Below, one piece after another: positions 34,879 to 43,045 of a DNA stretch of 64,000 nt (position 1 is the first letter of the stretch; every line of letters starts with the position of its first letter). Where the stretch lies: NCBI GenBank assembly GCA_963772845.1, contig CAVYYW010000034.1:23938-87937 (forward strand), written 5' to 3'. The notes below the pieces were generated by a model. That model was given only the letters and a program-made list of their open reading frames with translations, was not told the origin of the DNA and made no database searches. Source of the DNA: CAVYYW01 sp963772845 (GTDB taxonomy: Bacteria; Bacillota; Bacilli; Bacillales; Sporolactobacillaceae). The position numbers and the translations under genes are program-made.

Positions 34879-35412
34879 TTATGCTTGTTTTGCCGCTTCG
34901 ATTTGTAGCGAAACTTTAACATCTTCGCCGACAAGTACGCCGCCTGTCTCAAGAGCTGCATTGTAAGTCAAACCGAATTCAGTGCGGTTCACTTTTCCTT
35001 CAGCTGCAAAACCAGCTACATGGTTGCCCCAAGGGTCTTTTCCTTCACCCTCAAATGTTGCGGTAAACGTAACAGGTTGTGTATGGCCATGTAAAGTTAA
35101 ATCACCAGTTACATTATATTCATCTTCATTTTTTTTCGAAATTTCAGTTGATTTAAAAGTCATGTGAGGATATTTCTCAACATCAAAGAAATCGCCTGAC
35201 TTAAGATGTGTGTCCCGGTCTGCACTGCCTGTGTCGACGCTCGAGAGATCTACCTTAAATTCAATGTCGGCGGTGGTTAAATCAGCAGGATCCGCTTCGA
35301 TTGATGCTTCGAAGTTTTTGAAAGAGCCTTTCACACGTGCAATCATCATATGCTTTACAGAGAATTCCACGCCGCTGTGGGTTGGATCAACTTTCCATTT
35401 TGATAATGTCAT
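34879..35412 (-). CDS. YceI family protein (polyisoprenoid-binding fold)
   Basis: A lipocalin-like protein of 177 residues: KWKVDPTHSGVEFSVKHMMIARVKGSF at the start, HLKSGDFFDVEKYPHMTFKST in the middle and EFGLTYNAALETGGVLVGEDVKVSLQIEA at the end, all family signatures. Members bind isoprenoid lipids in a hydrophobic tunnel. No signal peptide is seen, so it is probably cytosolic. ATG 35412 follows GGAGGGG. Confidence 0.9.
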   Translation of the reverse strand: MTLSKWKVDPTHSGVEFSVKHMMIARVKGSFKNFEASIEADPADLTTADIEFKVDLSSVDTGSADRDTHLKSGDFFDVEKYPHMTFKSTEISKKNEDEYNVTGDLTLHGHTQPVTFTATFEGEGKDPWGNHVAGFAAEGKVNRTEFGLTYNAALETGGVLVGEDVKVSLQIEAAKQA

Positions 35413-35873
35413 TTAATACCCCTCCGATTTAGGTTACATTTTGTAAGTAACTTTATATTCAATAGTATAAGTGTGGAGGTATATGTTGTCAACCCCAATA
35501 TACTTTAATAACGAAAAATAAGGTGTGCTGCAGCCTTTCTGTTTGTGATCTTTGTCGAAAACTGCGATAATGTGAGAGGAATAACCTCTCGAATAATCGC
35601 ATCGGAAATGCGTGAATGCCTCTTTTAAAGCTATATACAGTTTACCCTTATTTGATTTCAGATAAGCGTTAAGATTGTCTTTACGAAGATGTATTTCAAT
35701 GCTTTTTTTAACAGATTGAAGGTTCAGAATATCGATTTTACAGGCAGAATCTGAACTTTTAGCAGGTTCAGAGTGTCTGTTATGAAGAAGTCATTTGGTT
35801 CATTTGACTGTTGTTAATTAAGAATAGGTTTATCCTTTTCTTTATAAACTAAAAAGATACTCACTGGAGGACG
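35413..35873. other. Gene-free intergenic region
   Basis: Holds the divergent promoters of the YceI gene and sqdB. A GAGAGG/CCTCTC hairpin lies near 35574-35590, and GGTTCAGA / TCTGAAC pair near 35721-35759. No gene, known riboswitch or repeat copy is recognised. Confidence 0.45.
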
Positions 35874-37022
35874 ATGATGAAAATATTAATTGCTGGAGGA
35901 GACGGTTTTTGCGGATGGCCGACTGCTCTTTATTTATCAAAAAAAGGTCACGAGGTTTCAATTCTTGACAGTTCCATTCGGAGAAAATGGGATGACGAAC
36001 TGGGGGCAAACTCACTGACTCCCATTCCATCTATTGAAAAGCGTGTCGCTAAATGGGAAGAACTGACGGGTAATGAAATTAAAGTTTATAAAGGTGACAT
36101 GACACATCATGATTTTCTGAAAGAAGTTATTCGCCAGACACAACCAGACGCATTTGTGCATTTTGCCGAACAACGCTCAGCTCCGTATTCTATGATTGAT
36201 CACGAGCACGCTGTGTTTACCCAAATGAATAACGTGGTTGGCACCCTTAATCTGATCTATGCTGTACGGGAGCTGGTTCCGGATTGTCATATTATAAAGC
36301 TCGGAACGATGGGTGAATATGGGACACCAAATATTGATATTGAAGAAGGTTTTATTAAAATCGAGCATAACGGCCGGGAAGACGTTCTTCCTTATCCAAA
36401 ACAACCGGGCTCAATGTACCACTTATCTAAAGTTCATGATTCACATAATCTAATGTTTGCTTCAAAAATCTGGGGGCTGCGCATTACGGATTTAAATCAG
36501 GGGATTGTCTATGGTCTTCATACTGATGAAACGATGATGGATCCGATGCTTGTCAACCGTCTGGACTATGACAGTGTGTTTGGTACAGCTCTAAATCGAT
36601 TTCTGATTCAGTCTGCTGTCGGGCATGACCTGACCGTATACGGCGGCGGCAGCCAGACTCGCGGTTTCCTTAACATAAAAGACACAGTTCGCTGTATCGA
36701 GATCGCAGCAGAGAACCCTGCTGATCATGGTGAGTTTAGAGTGTTTAATCAGTTTACTGAAGAATTTTCCGTTAAAGAACTAGCTGAAAAAGTGAAGCAC
36801 GTTGCTGAAAAAAATGGCTTGAAAACGGAAATTGCCCATCTTAGCAACCCGCGTGTTGAAGCGGAAGATCATTACTTTAATGCGATCAACACAAAGCTCG
36901 TGGACCTTGGATTGGAACCTAATTTACTGACAGACGAGGTGCTTGAGGGGATTCTGGATGCTGTTCTTCAGCACAAAGACCGTGTTATAAAAGAAAAAAT
37001 ACTGCCAAATGTTATGTGGTAA
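35874..37022 (+). CDS. sqdB: UDP-sulfoquinovose synthase
   Basis: Converts UDP-glucose and sulfite to UDP-sulfoquinovose, the head-group donor for sulfolipid SQDG. It is an NAD-dependent short-chain dehydrogenase-type enzyme of 382 residues. NAD site AGGDGFCGWPTALYLSKKG; the SqdB/SQD1 signature EQRSAPYSMID and IKLGTMGEYGTPNIDIEEG with Thr145, Met146 and Glu148; then the YxxxK catalytic pair Tyr182/Lys186 in YHLSKVHDSHN; later DLNQGIVYG, DYDSVFGTALNRF and FRVFNQFTEEFSV. These blocks are nearly identical to plant and cyanobacterial enzymes, so the call is firm. ATG 35874 or 35877 after GGAGG. Followed 18 bases later by the SqdX-type gene. Confidence 0.93.
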   Translation: MMKILIAGGDGFCGWPTALYLSKKGHEVSILDSSIRRKWDDELGANSLTPIPSIEKRVAKWEELTGNEIKVYKGDMTHHDFLKEVIRQTQPDAFVHFAEQRSAPYSMIDHEHAVFTQMNNVVGTLNLIYAVRELVPDCHIIKLGTMGEYGTPNIDIEEGFIKIEHNGREDVLPYPKQPGSMYHLSKVHDSHNLMFASKIWGLRITDLNQGIVYGLHTDETMMDPMLVNRLDYDSVFGTALNRFLIQSAVGHDLTVYGGGSQTRGFLNIKDTVRCIEIAAENPADHGEFRVFNQFTEEFSVKELAEKVKHVAEKNGLKTEIAHLSNPRVEAEDHYFNAINTKLVDLGLEPNLLTDEVLEGILDAVLQHKDRVIKEKILPNVMW

Positions 37023-37040
37023 GAGAAAGCGGGGGGCACT

Positions 37041-38195
37041 ATGAAGATTGCTATTGTTACTGAAACCTTTCTACCTTCTACAGATGGAATCGTCACTCGG
37101 TTATGTGCCTCCATCCGCTGGTTGCTTCAAAACGGCCATGAAGTAATGATTATTGCTCCGGAAGGCGTTGACGAATTTGAAGGCGCAGAAATTGCTGCCA
37201 TCCCCGCACGCACGTTCTTTTTATATAAAGCAAGAAAGTGGGCTTACCCCTCACGTCTTGTTAAAAAATATCTAAATGAATTTAAGCCGGACGTTGTTCA
37301 TGTCGTTAACCCCTCATTGCTTGGTGTTGCGGGGGTGTACTACACAAAGAAAAATAAGCTTCCGTTGCTATGTTCCTATCACACGCATCTCCCGAAATAT
37401 GCAGACTACTACAACGTTTCCTTTATTAAACCTGTACTGTGGGGCTATCTGAGATTACTGCATAACCGTGCCCACCAGAATCTTTGTACCTCTCAGTCTG
37501 TTTTAACTGAGCTGACAGAACAGAAGTTTAATAATGTTAAAGTATGGGAACGCGGTGTGGATGCGGAGAAATTTCATCCAGGCAACAAAAATGAAAAAAT
37601 GAGAGAACGTTTGACGGCCGGGAAAACAGAAAAGACACTGTTATTATTTGTTGGCCGACTTGCTTCTGAAAAAAACATTGAACGAATTAAAGATGTTTTG
37701 CAGCGTGCACCAGAGGTCTGTCTGGCACTTGTCGGGGACGGTCCGTTTAGGAAGGAGCTTGAGAAGCATTTTGAGGGGACCAATACGGTATTCACCGGTT
37801 TTCTTCATGGAGATGAACTCGCTCAGGCTTATGCTTCTTCTGATATCTTTGTTTTTCCATCAACGACCGAGACGCTTGGACTTGTTTTGCTGGAGGCTAT
37901 GGCTTCGCAACTTCCTGTTGTGGCAGCGGATAGTACACCGACAAGAGAACAGGTTACAGATGGTGAGTCAGGTATGCTTTTCAAACCAGATGAACCTGAA
38001 CACTTTGTTGAACAGGTATTAGAGCTTCTAAATCAAGAAAAACGTGAAAAGATGGCAAAACACGCGATCCTGGCCAGCAAAGATATGGGGTGGGACAAGA
38101 CAGCCCAGCAGCTGCTTAGTTTTTATCAGCAGACGGTTAAGCTTGCCGGTAACGATAGTGAGGATGTTTTGAATGGGGAAGAAAAAGTTTACTAA
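37041..38195 (+). CDS. SQD2/SqdX-type sulfoquinovosyltransferase (GT4)
   Basis: Glycosyltransferase of 384 residues expected to move sulfoquinovose from UDP-sulfoquinovose to diacylglycerol at the cytosolic face of the membrane. It starts MKIAIVTETFLPSTDGIVTRL and has CSYHTHLPKYADYY, VWERGVDAEKFHP, LFVGRLASEKNIERI, LVGDGPFRKEL, VFTGFLHGDELAQAYASSDIFVFPS and the E-x7-E stretch TETLGLVLLEAMASQLPVVA. SHTH/SYHTH, ERGVD-x-F-P and GxLxGDELAQAYAS are shared with SQD2. Glucosyl-diacylglycerol transferases look similar, so the acceptor and donor rest partly on the sqdB neighbour. Confidence 0.85.
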   Translation: MKIAIVTETFLPSTDGIVTRLCASIRWLLQNGHEVMIIAPEGVDEFEGAEIAAIPARTFFLYKARKWAYPSRLVKKYLNEFKPDVVHVVNPSLLGVAGVYYTKKNKLPLLCSYHTHLPKYADYYNVSFIKPVLWGYLRLLHNRAHQNLCTSQSVLTELTEQKFNNVKVWERGVDAEKFHPGNKNEKMRERLTAGKTEKTLLLFVGRLASEKNIERIKDVLQRAPEVCLALVGDGPFRKELEKHFEGTNTVFTGFLHGDELAQAYASSDIFVFPSTTETLGLVLLEAMASQLPVVAADSTPTREQVTDGESGMLFKPDEPEHFVEQVLELLNQEKREKMAKHAILASKDMGWDKTAQQLLSFYQQTVKLAGNDSEDVLNGEEKVY

Positions 38196-38652
38196 ATCCG
38201 GGCTGTTTCAATACGCTCAATACAGTGTCATTGGTCTTGTTTGTGCTGCCATTGATCTCGGTGTTTTAAACCTGTTGCTGTATTTTTTCCCATCAAATAA
38301 TACCGTTACACTAACTCTTTATAATACATTGGCTTACAGTCTTGCTGTATTGAACAGCTATATCATGAATTCGAAGCTGACCTTTCGAAAAAATTCAAGC
38401 CATGGTCAAAAGCAGATTACCTTTTTTATTATTCAGGCACTGATCAGTCTTGCGATCTCTGATTTGATTTTTGCCGGAGGGACAAAATTGCTTGATATGC
38501 TTAGTCTGATGCCTCACTGGCTCGTTCATAATACAGCAAAACTCGTTTCAATGTTTTTATCTTCACTGGCCAGTTTTTTCTTCAACAAACATTTTGTGTT
38601 CCGGAAGAAAACGACGCAGGATCAGGATGATACGGCAGATTTAAATGAATAG
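38173..38652 (+). CDS. GtrA family membrane protein
   Basis: A 159-residue protein with four helices: FQYAQYSVIGLVCAAIDLGVLNLL, LYNTLAYSLAVLNSYIMNSKLTF, a third near residues 75-100 and AKLVSMFLSSLASFFFNKHFVF. GtrA proteins move lipid-linked sugars across membranes or bind them. It overlaps the 3' end of the sqdX-type gene by 23 bases in another frame, so it is in the same operon and may serve glycolipid traffic (inference). The charged C-terminal tail is short. A terminator follows directly. Confidence 0.82.
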   Translation: MGKKKFTKSGLFQYAQYSVIGLVCAAIDLGVLNLLLYFFPSNNTVTLTLYNTLAYSLAVLNSYIMNSKLTFRKNSSHGQKQITFFIIQALISLAISDLIFAGGTKLLDMLSLMPHWLVHNTAKLVSMFLSSLASFFFNKHFVFRKKTTQDQDDTADLNE

Positions 38653-38655
38653 CAG

Positions 38656-38692
38656 AACACACCCCGATTTACCAGCCGGGGTGTGTTTTTTT
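38656..38692 (+). terminator. Terminator of the sqd operon
   Basis: Perfect 11-bp stem AACACACCCCG / CGGGGTGTGTT followed by TTTTT. Confidence 0.88.
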
Positions 38693-38719
38693 GATTTGTG
38701 TAATTTTGAGACTGTTATA

Positions 38720-39076
38720 TCAGCTTATTAAAATAATGCCTAAAAAAGCGAGCGATATCCCTCCGCCGATACTAATTACTAAGTAGGCAATCAATGTCGC
38801 CCATTTTTTGCTTAAATACAGATGAATGCATTCTAAGTTAAATGTCGAAAATGTGGTGAACGCTCCCATGAATCCGGTTCCTAAAAATAATTCCAGCGGA
38901 CTTCCCAATTGGCTGCCTGCAATTAAACCTAATAAAAAGGCACCTGCTAAATTCACGCTTAATGTACCATAAGGAAACGGTGAAGACGTCCGCTGATTAA
39001 GTCCGCTGCTTATAAGAACACGCAGCATTGCACCAAAAAAACCGCCGATTCCTACCAACAAAATGTTTAATATCAT
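38720..39076 (-). CDS. crcB: Fluoride ion channel CrcB (second gene)
   Basis: Fluc-type fluoride exporter subunit, 118 residues, four helices. Signatures: GGFFGAMLRVLISS, FPYGTLSVNLAGAFLLG (the Asn that lines the pore) and GFMGAFTTFSTF (the phenylalanine box). It overlaps the upstream crcB gene by four bases; paired genes in Gram-positives commonly encode a heterodimer. Both follow the fluoride riboswitch at 39503-39585. No ribosome binding site problem is seen. Confidence 0.93.
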   Translation of the reverse strand: MILNILLVGIGGFFGAMLRVLISSGLNQRTSSPFPYGTLSVNLAGAFLLGLIAGSQLGSPLELFLGTGFMGAFTTFSTFNLECIHLYLSKKWATLIAYLVISIGGGISLAFLGIILIS

Positions 39077-39477
39077 TTGATTTTTCTCCCGGATCTATAA
39101 TAGAAATAATTGCCCGTTTTATAGCCTGAGTAAGATAAGATTAATCCTCCTATAAGACTGCAGCTAACATAGGAAAATGCGATTCCTAAATAAGAATGTC
39201 TAATTAGAGAAACTGTTTCAACACTAAATGTCGAAAAGGTGGTGAATGAACCGATTAAGCCTGTTCCGATCCCTAAGACAAGATATGGAGAGATGTATTT
39301 GATTTTTGATAGTCTCGCCGTCACCCAACCTAAAAGGAAACTCCCGATCATATTGGCTGTAAAAGTAGCGATGGGGAAAGAGCCATATATATCGCTGTTA
39401 TTGAATAACACCCCAATATAATAACGGAGCAGTGCCCCGGCAAAACCGGCTAATCCGACTATAAGATATCCCAGCAT
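39073..39477 (-). CDS. crcB: Fluoride ion channel CrcB (first gene)
   Basis: Fluc-type subunit of 134 residues with four helices: AGFAGALLRYYIGVLF, FPIATFTANMIGSFLLG (pore Asn) and GLIGSFTTFSTFSVE. The C terminus has an extra basic tail (YYRSGRKIK). ATG 39477 follows GGAGGGTGA; the longer frame to 39495 overlaps that signal. First gene after the fluoride riboswitch. Confidence 0.93.
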   Translation of the reverse strand: MLGYLIVGLAGFAGALLRYYIGVLFNNSDIYGSFPIATFTANMIGSFLLGWVTARLSKIKYISPYLVLGIGTGLIGSFTTFSTFSVETVSLIRHSYLGIAFSYVSCSLIGGLILSYSGYKTGNYFYYRSGRKIK

Positions 39478-39502
39478 TATAACGTCACCCTCCATTTCAT
39501 TT

Positions 39503-39585
39503 GCGAAAAAATAGACTCCTGCCAGCTGTCCTGGCAGGAGTCATTAGCTCAAGGCGGTTTAGGTGAACTCCATCACCTTTTAGTT
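39503..39585 (-). ncRNA. Fluoride riboswitch (crcB motif) with terminator
   Basis: Read on the minus strand it contains AGGTGATGGAGTTCACCT, AAACCGCCTTGAGC and TAATGACTCCTG, matching the crcB motif core (GGNGATGG-G-TTCNCC, AAACNGC, TAATGACNCC). The GACTCCTGCC segment pairs again with GGCAGGAGTC, followed by TTTTTT, to form an intrinsic terminator. Fluoride binding should prevent terminator formation and switch on the two crcB genes downstream. Confidence 0.93.
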
Positions 39586-39669
39586 AAAACCAATTTTATA
39601 ACAAATGTATTTAATGGTCAATCGGGTTACAACACAAGCAATCCTAAGTATGCTCAACTTTGATGTTGT

Positions 39670-40422
39670 TTAGCCAAATGCTGGAGCAAAGGCTTTAATG
39701 GTAAACTGCAAAAGGAAATAAAGAACGATACCCACAAAAAAGATTAATGAAAGCAGGCGGTCCTCCTGTGCGTTAACAACAGGCAGCAGATCCGTTCCGC
39801 CGACATAAAGAAAGATTCCGGCGCTAAACGATAAGGCAAGAATTGTCAGGCTTTCTTGAGGAACGTCAAATACATGAAGCAGTACCGCAGCCAGAGCACC
39901 AGCAATCGTAGATAGTCCAAGTAATATCGAAGCATAAGCTGCCTTCTTTTTATTATTTGATGCGGACAATACTATAGAAGAAATGGTCAGCCCATCAGGA
40001 ATCTTATGGAGAAGAACGGCAATCAAGACGGTAACGCCAAGCTCTACATTAACTTCAAAGCTTGCAACAATAGAAAACCCGTCGAAAAACGTATGCAGAA
40101 CCATTCCCCCAAAGGCTCCGATCATTGTGCTCTGTGAATGATGGTCCTCATGCGTTTCTTCACCGAAATGGAAATGTGAGGCAAGAAATTGCTGGAAAAA
40201 GAAAATACATAGTATTCCTAGTAAAATAAAAATAGGGCTCAATGGATGATTTGGTATCACTTCAGGAAGCAGGTCTACGATTGTAAGTGAAATGAGAAGA
40301 CCAGAGCTGAGCGCCATTAACCCAAGCATTCCCCTGCGAGACCAGTCTTTTTTGATTAGGATAACAAGACCGCCAGCAATATTTGCTGCTGCAGCTAAAG
40401 CAACGTATATAAATATAGTCAT
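39670..40422 (-). CDS. ZIP family metal transporter (ZupT-like)
   Basis: Divalent metal importer of 250 residues with eight helices. Signature regions are MIGAFGGMVLHTFFDGFSIVASF and VLLHKIPDGLTISSIVL, with the histidine and acidic residues of helices 4 and 5 that bind zinc. A histidine-rich loop (HFHFGEETHEDHHSQ, about 104-118) lies between helices 3 and 4. ATG 40422 follows AAAGGAG. A Zur-like operator just upstream points to zinc as substrate and to repression when zinc is plentiful. Confidence 0.9.
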   Translation of the reverse strand: MTIFIYVALAAAANIAGGLVILIKKDWSRRGMLGLMALSSGLLISLTIVDLLPEVIPNHPLSPIFILLGILCIFFFQQFLASHFHFGEETHEDHHSQSTMIGAFGGMVLHTFFDGFSIVASFEVNVELGVTVLIAVLLHKIPDGLTISSIVLSASNNKKKAAYASILLGLSTIAGALAAVLLHVFDVPQESLTILALSFSAGIFLYVGGTDLLPVVNAQEDRLLSLIFFVGIVLYFLLQFTIKAFAPAFG

Positions 40423-40438
40423 AATATGCTCCTTTTAT

Positions 40439-40459
40439 AAAGTGTAATTATTACGATTG
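40439..40459. promoter_or_regulatory. Zur-like operator of the ZIP gene
   Basis: AAAGTGTAATTATTACGATT carries the exact palindromic core GTAAT-N-ATTAC and the right flank GATT of the Bacillus Zur box (AAATCGTAATNATTACGATTT), with about 18 of 21 positions matching. It lies 17-37 bases upstream of the start codon. Confidence 0.7.
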
Positions 40460-40610
40460 TGGAACCGAATATTATCTTACCATAAAGCTGACACTAGCGA
40501 CAACTTTTCATTCGAATAAACAAAACAAAAAGAAATTACAATAATTAGAAAATTTGATTAATTAATAGTTTTTGGTTATACTGAAAATAATTTATATTAG
40601 GGGGGAGCTT

Positions 40611-40760
40611 ATGCAGTTTACTAAAACCAATTTTCATCATGAAGAAATGAGAGCGCTTCATAATGATGCTCAAAAGGCTGAGGAACACAATGGGTGGTTT
40701 AATTACAGCTTGGCTGCGATAAGCATTGTCACCGTTTTACTGGTGAACCTAATTAAATAA
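40611..40760 (+). CDS. Small predicted membrane protein (49 residues)
   Basis: ATG 40611 follows GGGGGGAG. The protein has a polar, histidine-containing N-terminal half (FTKTNFHHEEMRALHNDAQK) and one C-terminal membrane segment (YSLAAISIVTVLLVNLI), as in tail-anchored small proteins. No family is recognised. A terminator follows at 40787. Confidence 0.6.
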   Translation: MQFTKTNFHHEEMRALHNDAQKAEEHNGWFNYSLAAISIVTVLLVNLIK

Positions 40761-40786
40761 ATAGCTCATGATAATAGGGTAAGTTG

Positions 40787-40813
40787 GCACCTGGATTTTG
40801 CAGGTGCTTTTTG
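40787..40813 (+). terminator. Terminator
   Basis: GCACCTG / CAGGTGC stem followed by TTTTT. Confidence 0.75.
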
Positions 40814-40833
40814 GCATGGAGTAAGCATTAACA

Positions 40834-40861
40834 TTGACAAACTATCAATATGTGATAAAAT
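40834..40861 (+). promoter_or_regulatory. Sigma-A promoter of the SulP gene
   Basis: Perfect TTGACA (40834-40839), 16-base spacer, TAAAAT (40856-40861), 70 bases before the start codon. Confidence 0.65.
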
Positions 40862-40931
40862 TCGTCATGTTGTAAACGGACCCGGCTTTCATGAGAGTTG
40901 GAAGCCATAAAGCGAAAAGAGAGGTGCCAGA

Positions 40932-42401
40932 TTGAACGAAAACAGATTTAAACAATTGAATGCTGTCCAAACGAAGAATGATGTCTTGGCAGGAATGGTG
41001 GTGGGATTAGCTTTAATTCCTGAGGCCATCGGATTTTCCATTATAGCAGGCGTAAATCCAATGGTCGGGTTATATGCTTCCTTCTGTATTGCAATCATCA
41101 TTTCATTTGTCGGAGGAAGAGCAGGTATGATTTCAGCAGCAACAGGCTCTACAGCCTTATTGATGGTAAGCCTGGTTGCAAATCATGGGTTAAAATATTT
41201 ACTCGCCGCAACGATTTTGACGGGGATTATTCAAATTTTTCTTGGGATTGTCAAATTGGCGAGGCTGTTAAAGTTCGTACCGAAATCGGTGATGACCGGC
41301 TTCGTGAATGCTCTTGCCATATTAATTTTCATGGCTCAGCTCACTTACTTTACGGGAGAATCATGGCAAATGTATGCGATGGTAGCAGGTGCCCTGCTTA
41401 TCATTTACCTCTTTCCGTTTGTCACAAAAGCTGTTCCTTCCCCGCTCGTAGCAATTATAGTGATTACGCTTATTGCAGTGATGTCAGGAAGTCATGTGAA
41501 AACAATAGGAGACATAGGGACAATCAGCGGGACACTGCCTGAGTTCGCTTTTCCCCATATTCCCCTTAATTGGGAAACATTAACCATAATTTTCCCGTAT
41601 TCAGTCTCAATAGCGTTTGTTGGTTTGCTGGAAAGCTTTCTAACTGCACGTATTGTCGATGATATGACGGATACGCCAAGTAACAAAAATAAAGAAGCCC
41701 GAGGACAGGGGATTGCAAATATTGTCAGTGGTTTTTTCGGAGGAATGGCAGGCTGTGCTATGATCGGCCAGTCCGTTATTAATATTAAATCAGGTGGCAG
41801 AAGCAGGCTCTCGACCTTTGTAGCCGGTGTTTTCTTAATGATATTAATTATGGTTTTGAATCGCTATCTGGTTGAAGTGCCTATGGCTGCACTTGTTGGG
41901 GTTATGGTGATGGTTTCTGTTGGGACCTTTGACTGGTCTTCCTTAACGAAGCTGCACAAAATGCCAAAAACAGATGCTGTTGTCATGATCATTACGGTTG
42001 TAACCGTGGTTCTTACAGATAATCTTGCCATCGGCGTTTTAGTGGGAATTATTTTAAGTGCTGTCTTTTTTGCAGCTAAAATCTCTAAGCTGCATGTGGA
42101 AACCGCAATGGATGATTTGCGTGGCAAGCGGATCTATCGAATCAAGGGACAAATCTTTTTTGTCTCAATCGAAGAACTGTTAAGTCATTTTGATTATAAT
42201 GAAGAAGTGAAACTAGTGGAAATTGATCTGACCCATGCACACTTATGGGATGATTCGGCTATTGGTGCCATTGATACGATTGCTGAAAAATTCGCTCAAA
42301 AAGGAATTGAAGTAAAAGTAACAGGTGCTAACCACGATAGTCATAAATTAATAGAGCGTTTATCAACACAGCAGGCTAAGAAAAAAATATCGATATCTTA
42401 A
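40932..42401 (+). CDS. SulP family inorganic anion transporter
   Basis: Transporter of 489 residues with a membrane domain of 12-14 helices and a C-terminal STAS domain. The signature PEAIGFSIIAGVNPMVGLYASF starts the transport core, with AATGSTALLM and the TGFVNALAILIFMAQL region next. The STAS domain (about 385-489) includes IYRIKGQIFFVSIEELLSHF and VEIDLTHAHLWDDSAIGAID. Substrates of the family are sulfate, bicarbonate and related anions. Sulfate would fit the sqd genes 4 kb upstream, but this is only proximity. TTG 40932 follows GAGAGGTG. Confidence 0.9.
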   Translation: MNENRFKQLNAVQTKNDVLAGMVVGLALIPEAIGFSIIAGVNPMVGLYASFCIAIIISFVGGRAGMISAATGSTALLMVSLVANHGLKYLLAATILTGIIQIFLGIVKLARLLKFVPKSVMTGFVNALAILIFMAQLTYFTGESWQMYAMVAGALLIIYLFPFVTKAVPSPLVAIIVITLIAVMSGSHVKTIGDIGTISGTLPEFAFPHIPLNWETLTIIFPYSVSIAFVGLLESFLTARIVDDMTDTPSNKNKEARGQGIANIVSGFFGGMAGCAMIGQSVINIKSGGRSRLSTFVAGVFLMILIMVLNRYLVEVPMAALVGVMVMVSVGTFDWSSLTKLHKMPKTDAVVMIITVVTVVLTDNLAIGVLVGIILSAVFFAAKISKLHVETAMDDLRGKRIYRIKGQIFFVSIEELLSHFDYNEEVKLVEIDLTHAHLWDDSAIGAIDTIAEKFAQKGIEVKVTGANHDSHKLIERLSTQQAKKKISIS

Positions 42402-42446
42402 ACCATGTGATACCAATTTTGGTGTTAATTAAATAGAATCATATAG

Positions 42447-42480
42447 AAAGCTGCCGAGAAAATCTCGGCAGCTTTTTTTA
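42447..42480 (+). terminator. Terminator, first of two similar hairpins
   Basis: AAGCTGCCGAG / CTCGGCAGCTT stem with T7 tail, 46 bases after the SulP stop. Confidence 0.88.
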
Positions 42481-42513
42481 TCGCAAGGAAAGTCTACAAA
42501 GCAAGCTCGATTG

Positions 42514-42548
42514 AAAGCTGTCGAGGAAAATCTCGGCAGCTTTTTTTA
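42514..42548 (+). terminator. Terminator, duplicated copy
   Basis: AAGCTGTCGAG / CTCGGCAGCTT with T7 tail: a near copy of the hairpin at 42447. A third, weaker copy lies at 44410-44440. Confidence 0.8.
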
Positions 42549-42585
42549 TCTTTCAGGACCTGAAACAGTATCCTTGAATCCACAT

Positions 42586-43045
42586 CGCACGATGAAAATG
42601 CAGATGCAATAGATTGAAAGCGGAAATACCCTTGCTTTCCGCGGGCACGGCCTCAGCTAACTTTGGCGTGGTCTCATTTGTTTGCCAAAGTGGATCTTCG
42701 GACGCGTGCTGATTCCGCAGGACTTGAAATTACATCTTGGGTATCACACCGCACGATGAAAATGCAGATGCAATAGATTGAAAGCGGAAATACCCTCGCT
42801 TTCCGCGGGCACGGCCTCAGCTAACTTTGGCGTGGTCTCATTTGTTTGCCAAAGTGGATCTTCGGGCGCGTGCGGATTCCGCAGGACTTGAAATTACATC
42901 TTGGGTATCACACCGCACGATGAAAATGCAGATGCAATAGATTGAAAGCGGAAATACCCTCGCTTTCCGCGGGCACGGCCTCAGCTAACTTTGGCGTGAT
43001 TTCATTTGTTTGCCAAAGTGGATCTTCGGGCGCGTGCGGATTCCG
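42586..43045 (+). repeat. Tandem repeat, 164-bp unit, 2.8 copies
   Basis: Units begin at 42586, 42750 and 42914 (CGCACGATGAAAATGCAGAT each time). Each holds ATTGAAAGCGGAAATACCC, GCTTTCCGCGGGCACGGCCT, the ACTTTGGC/GCCAAAGT hairpin, GGATCTTCGG and GATTCCGCAGGA. The third runs into the 49-bp array. Differences between units are few, so the amplification is fairly recent. Confidence 0.9.
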
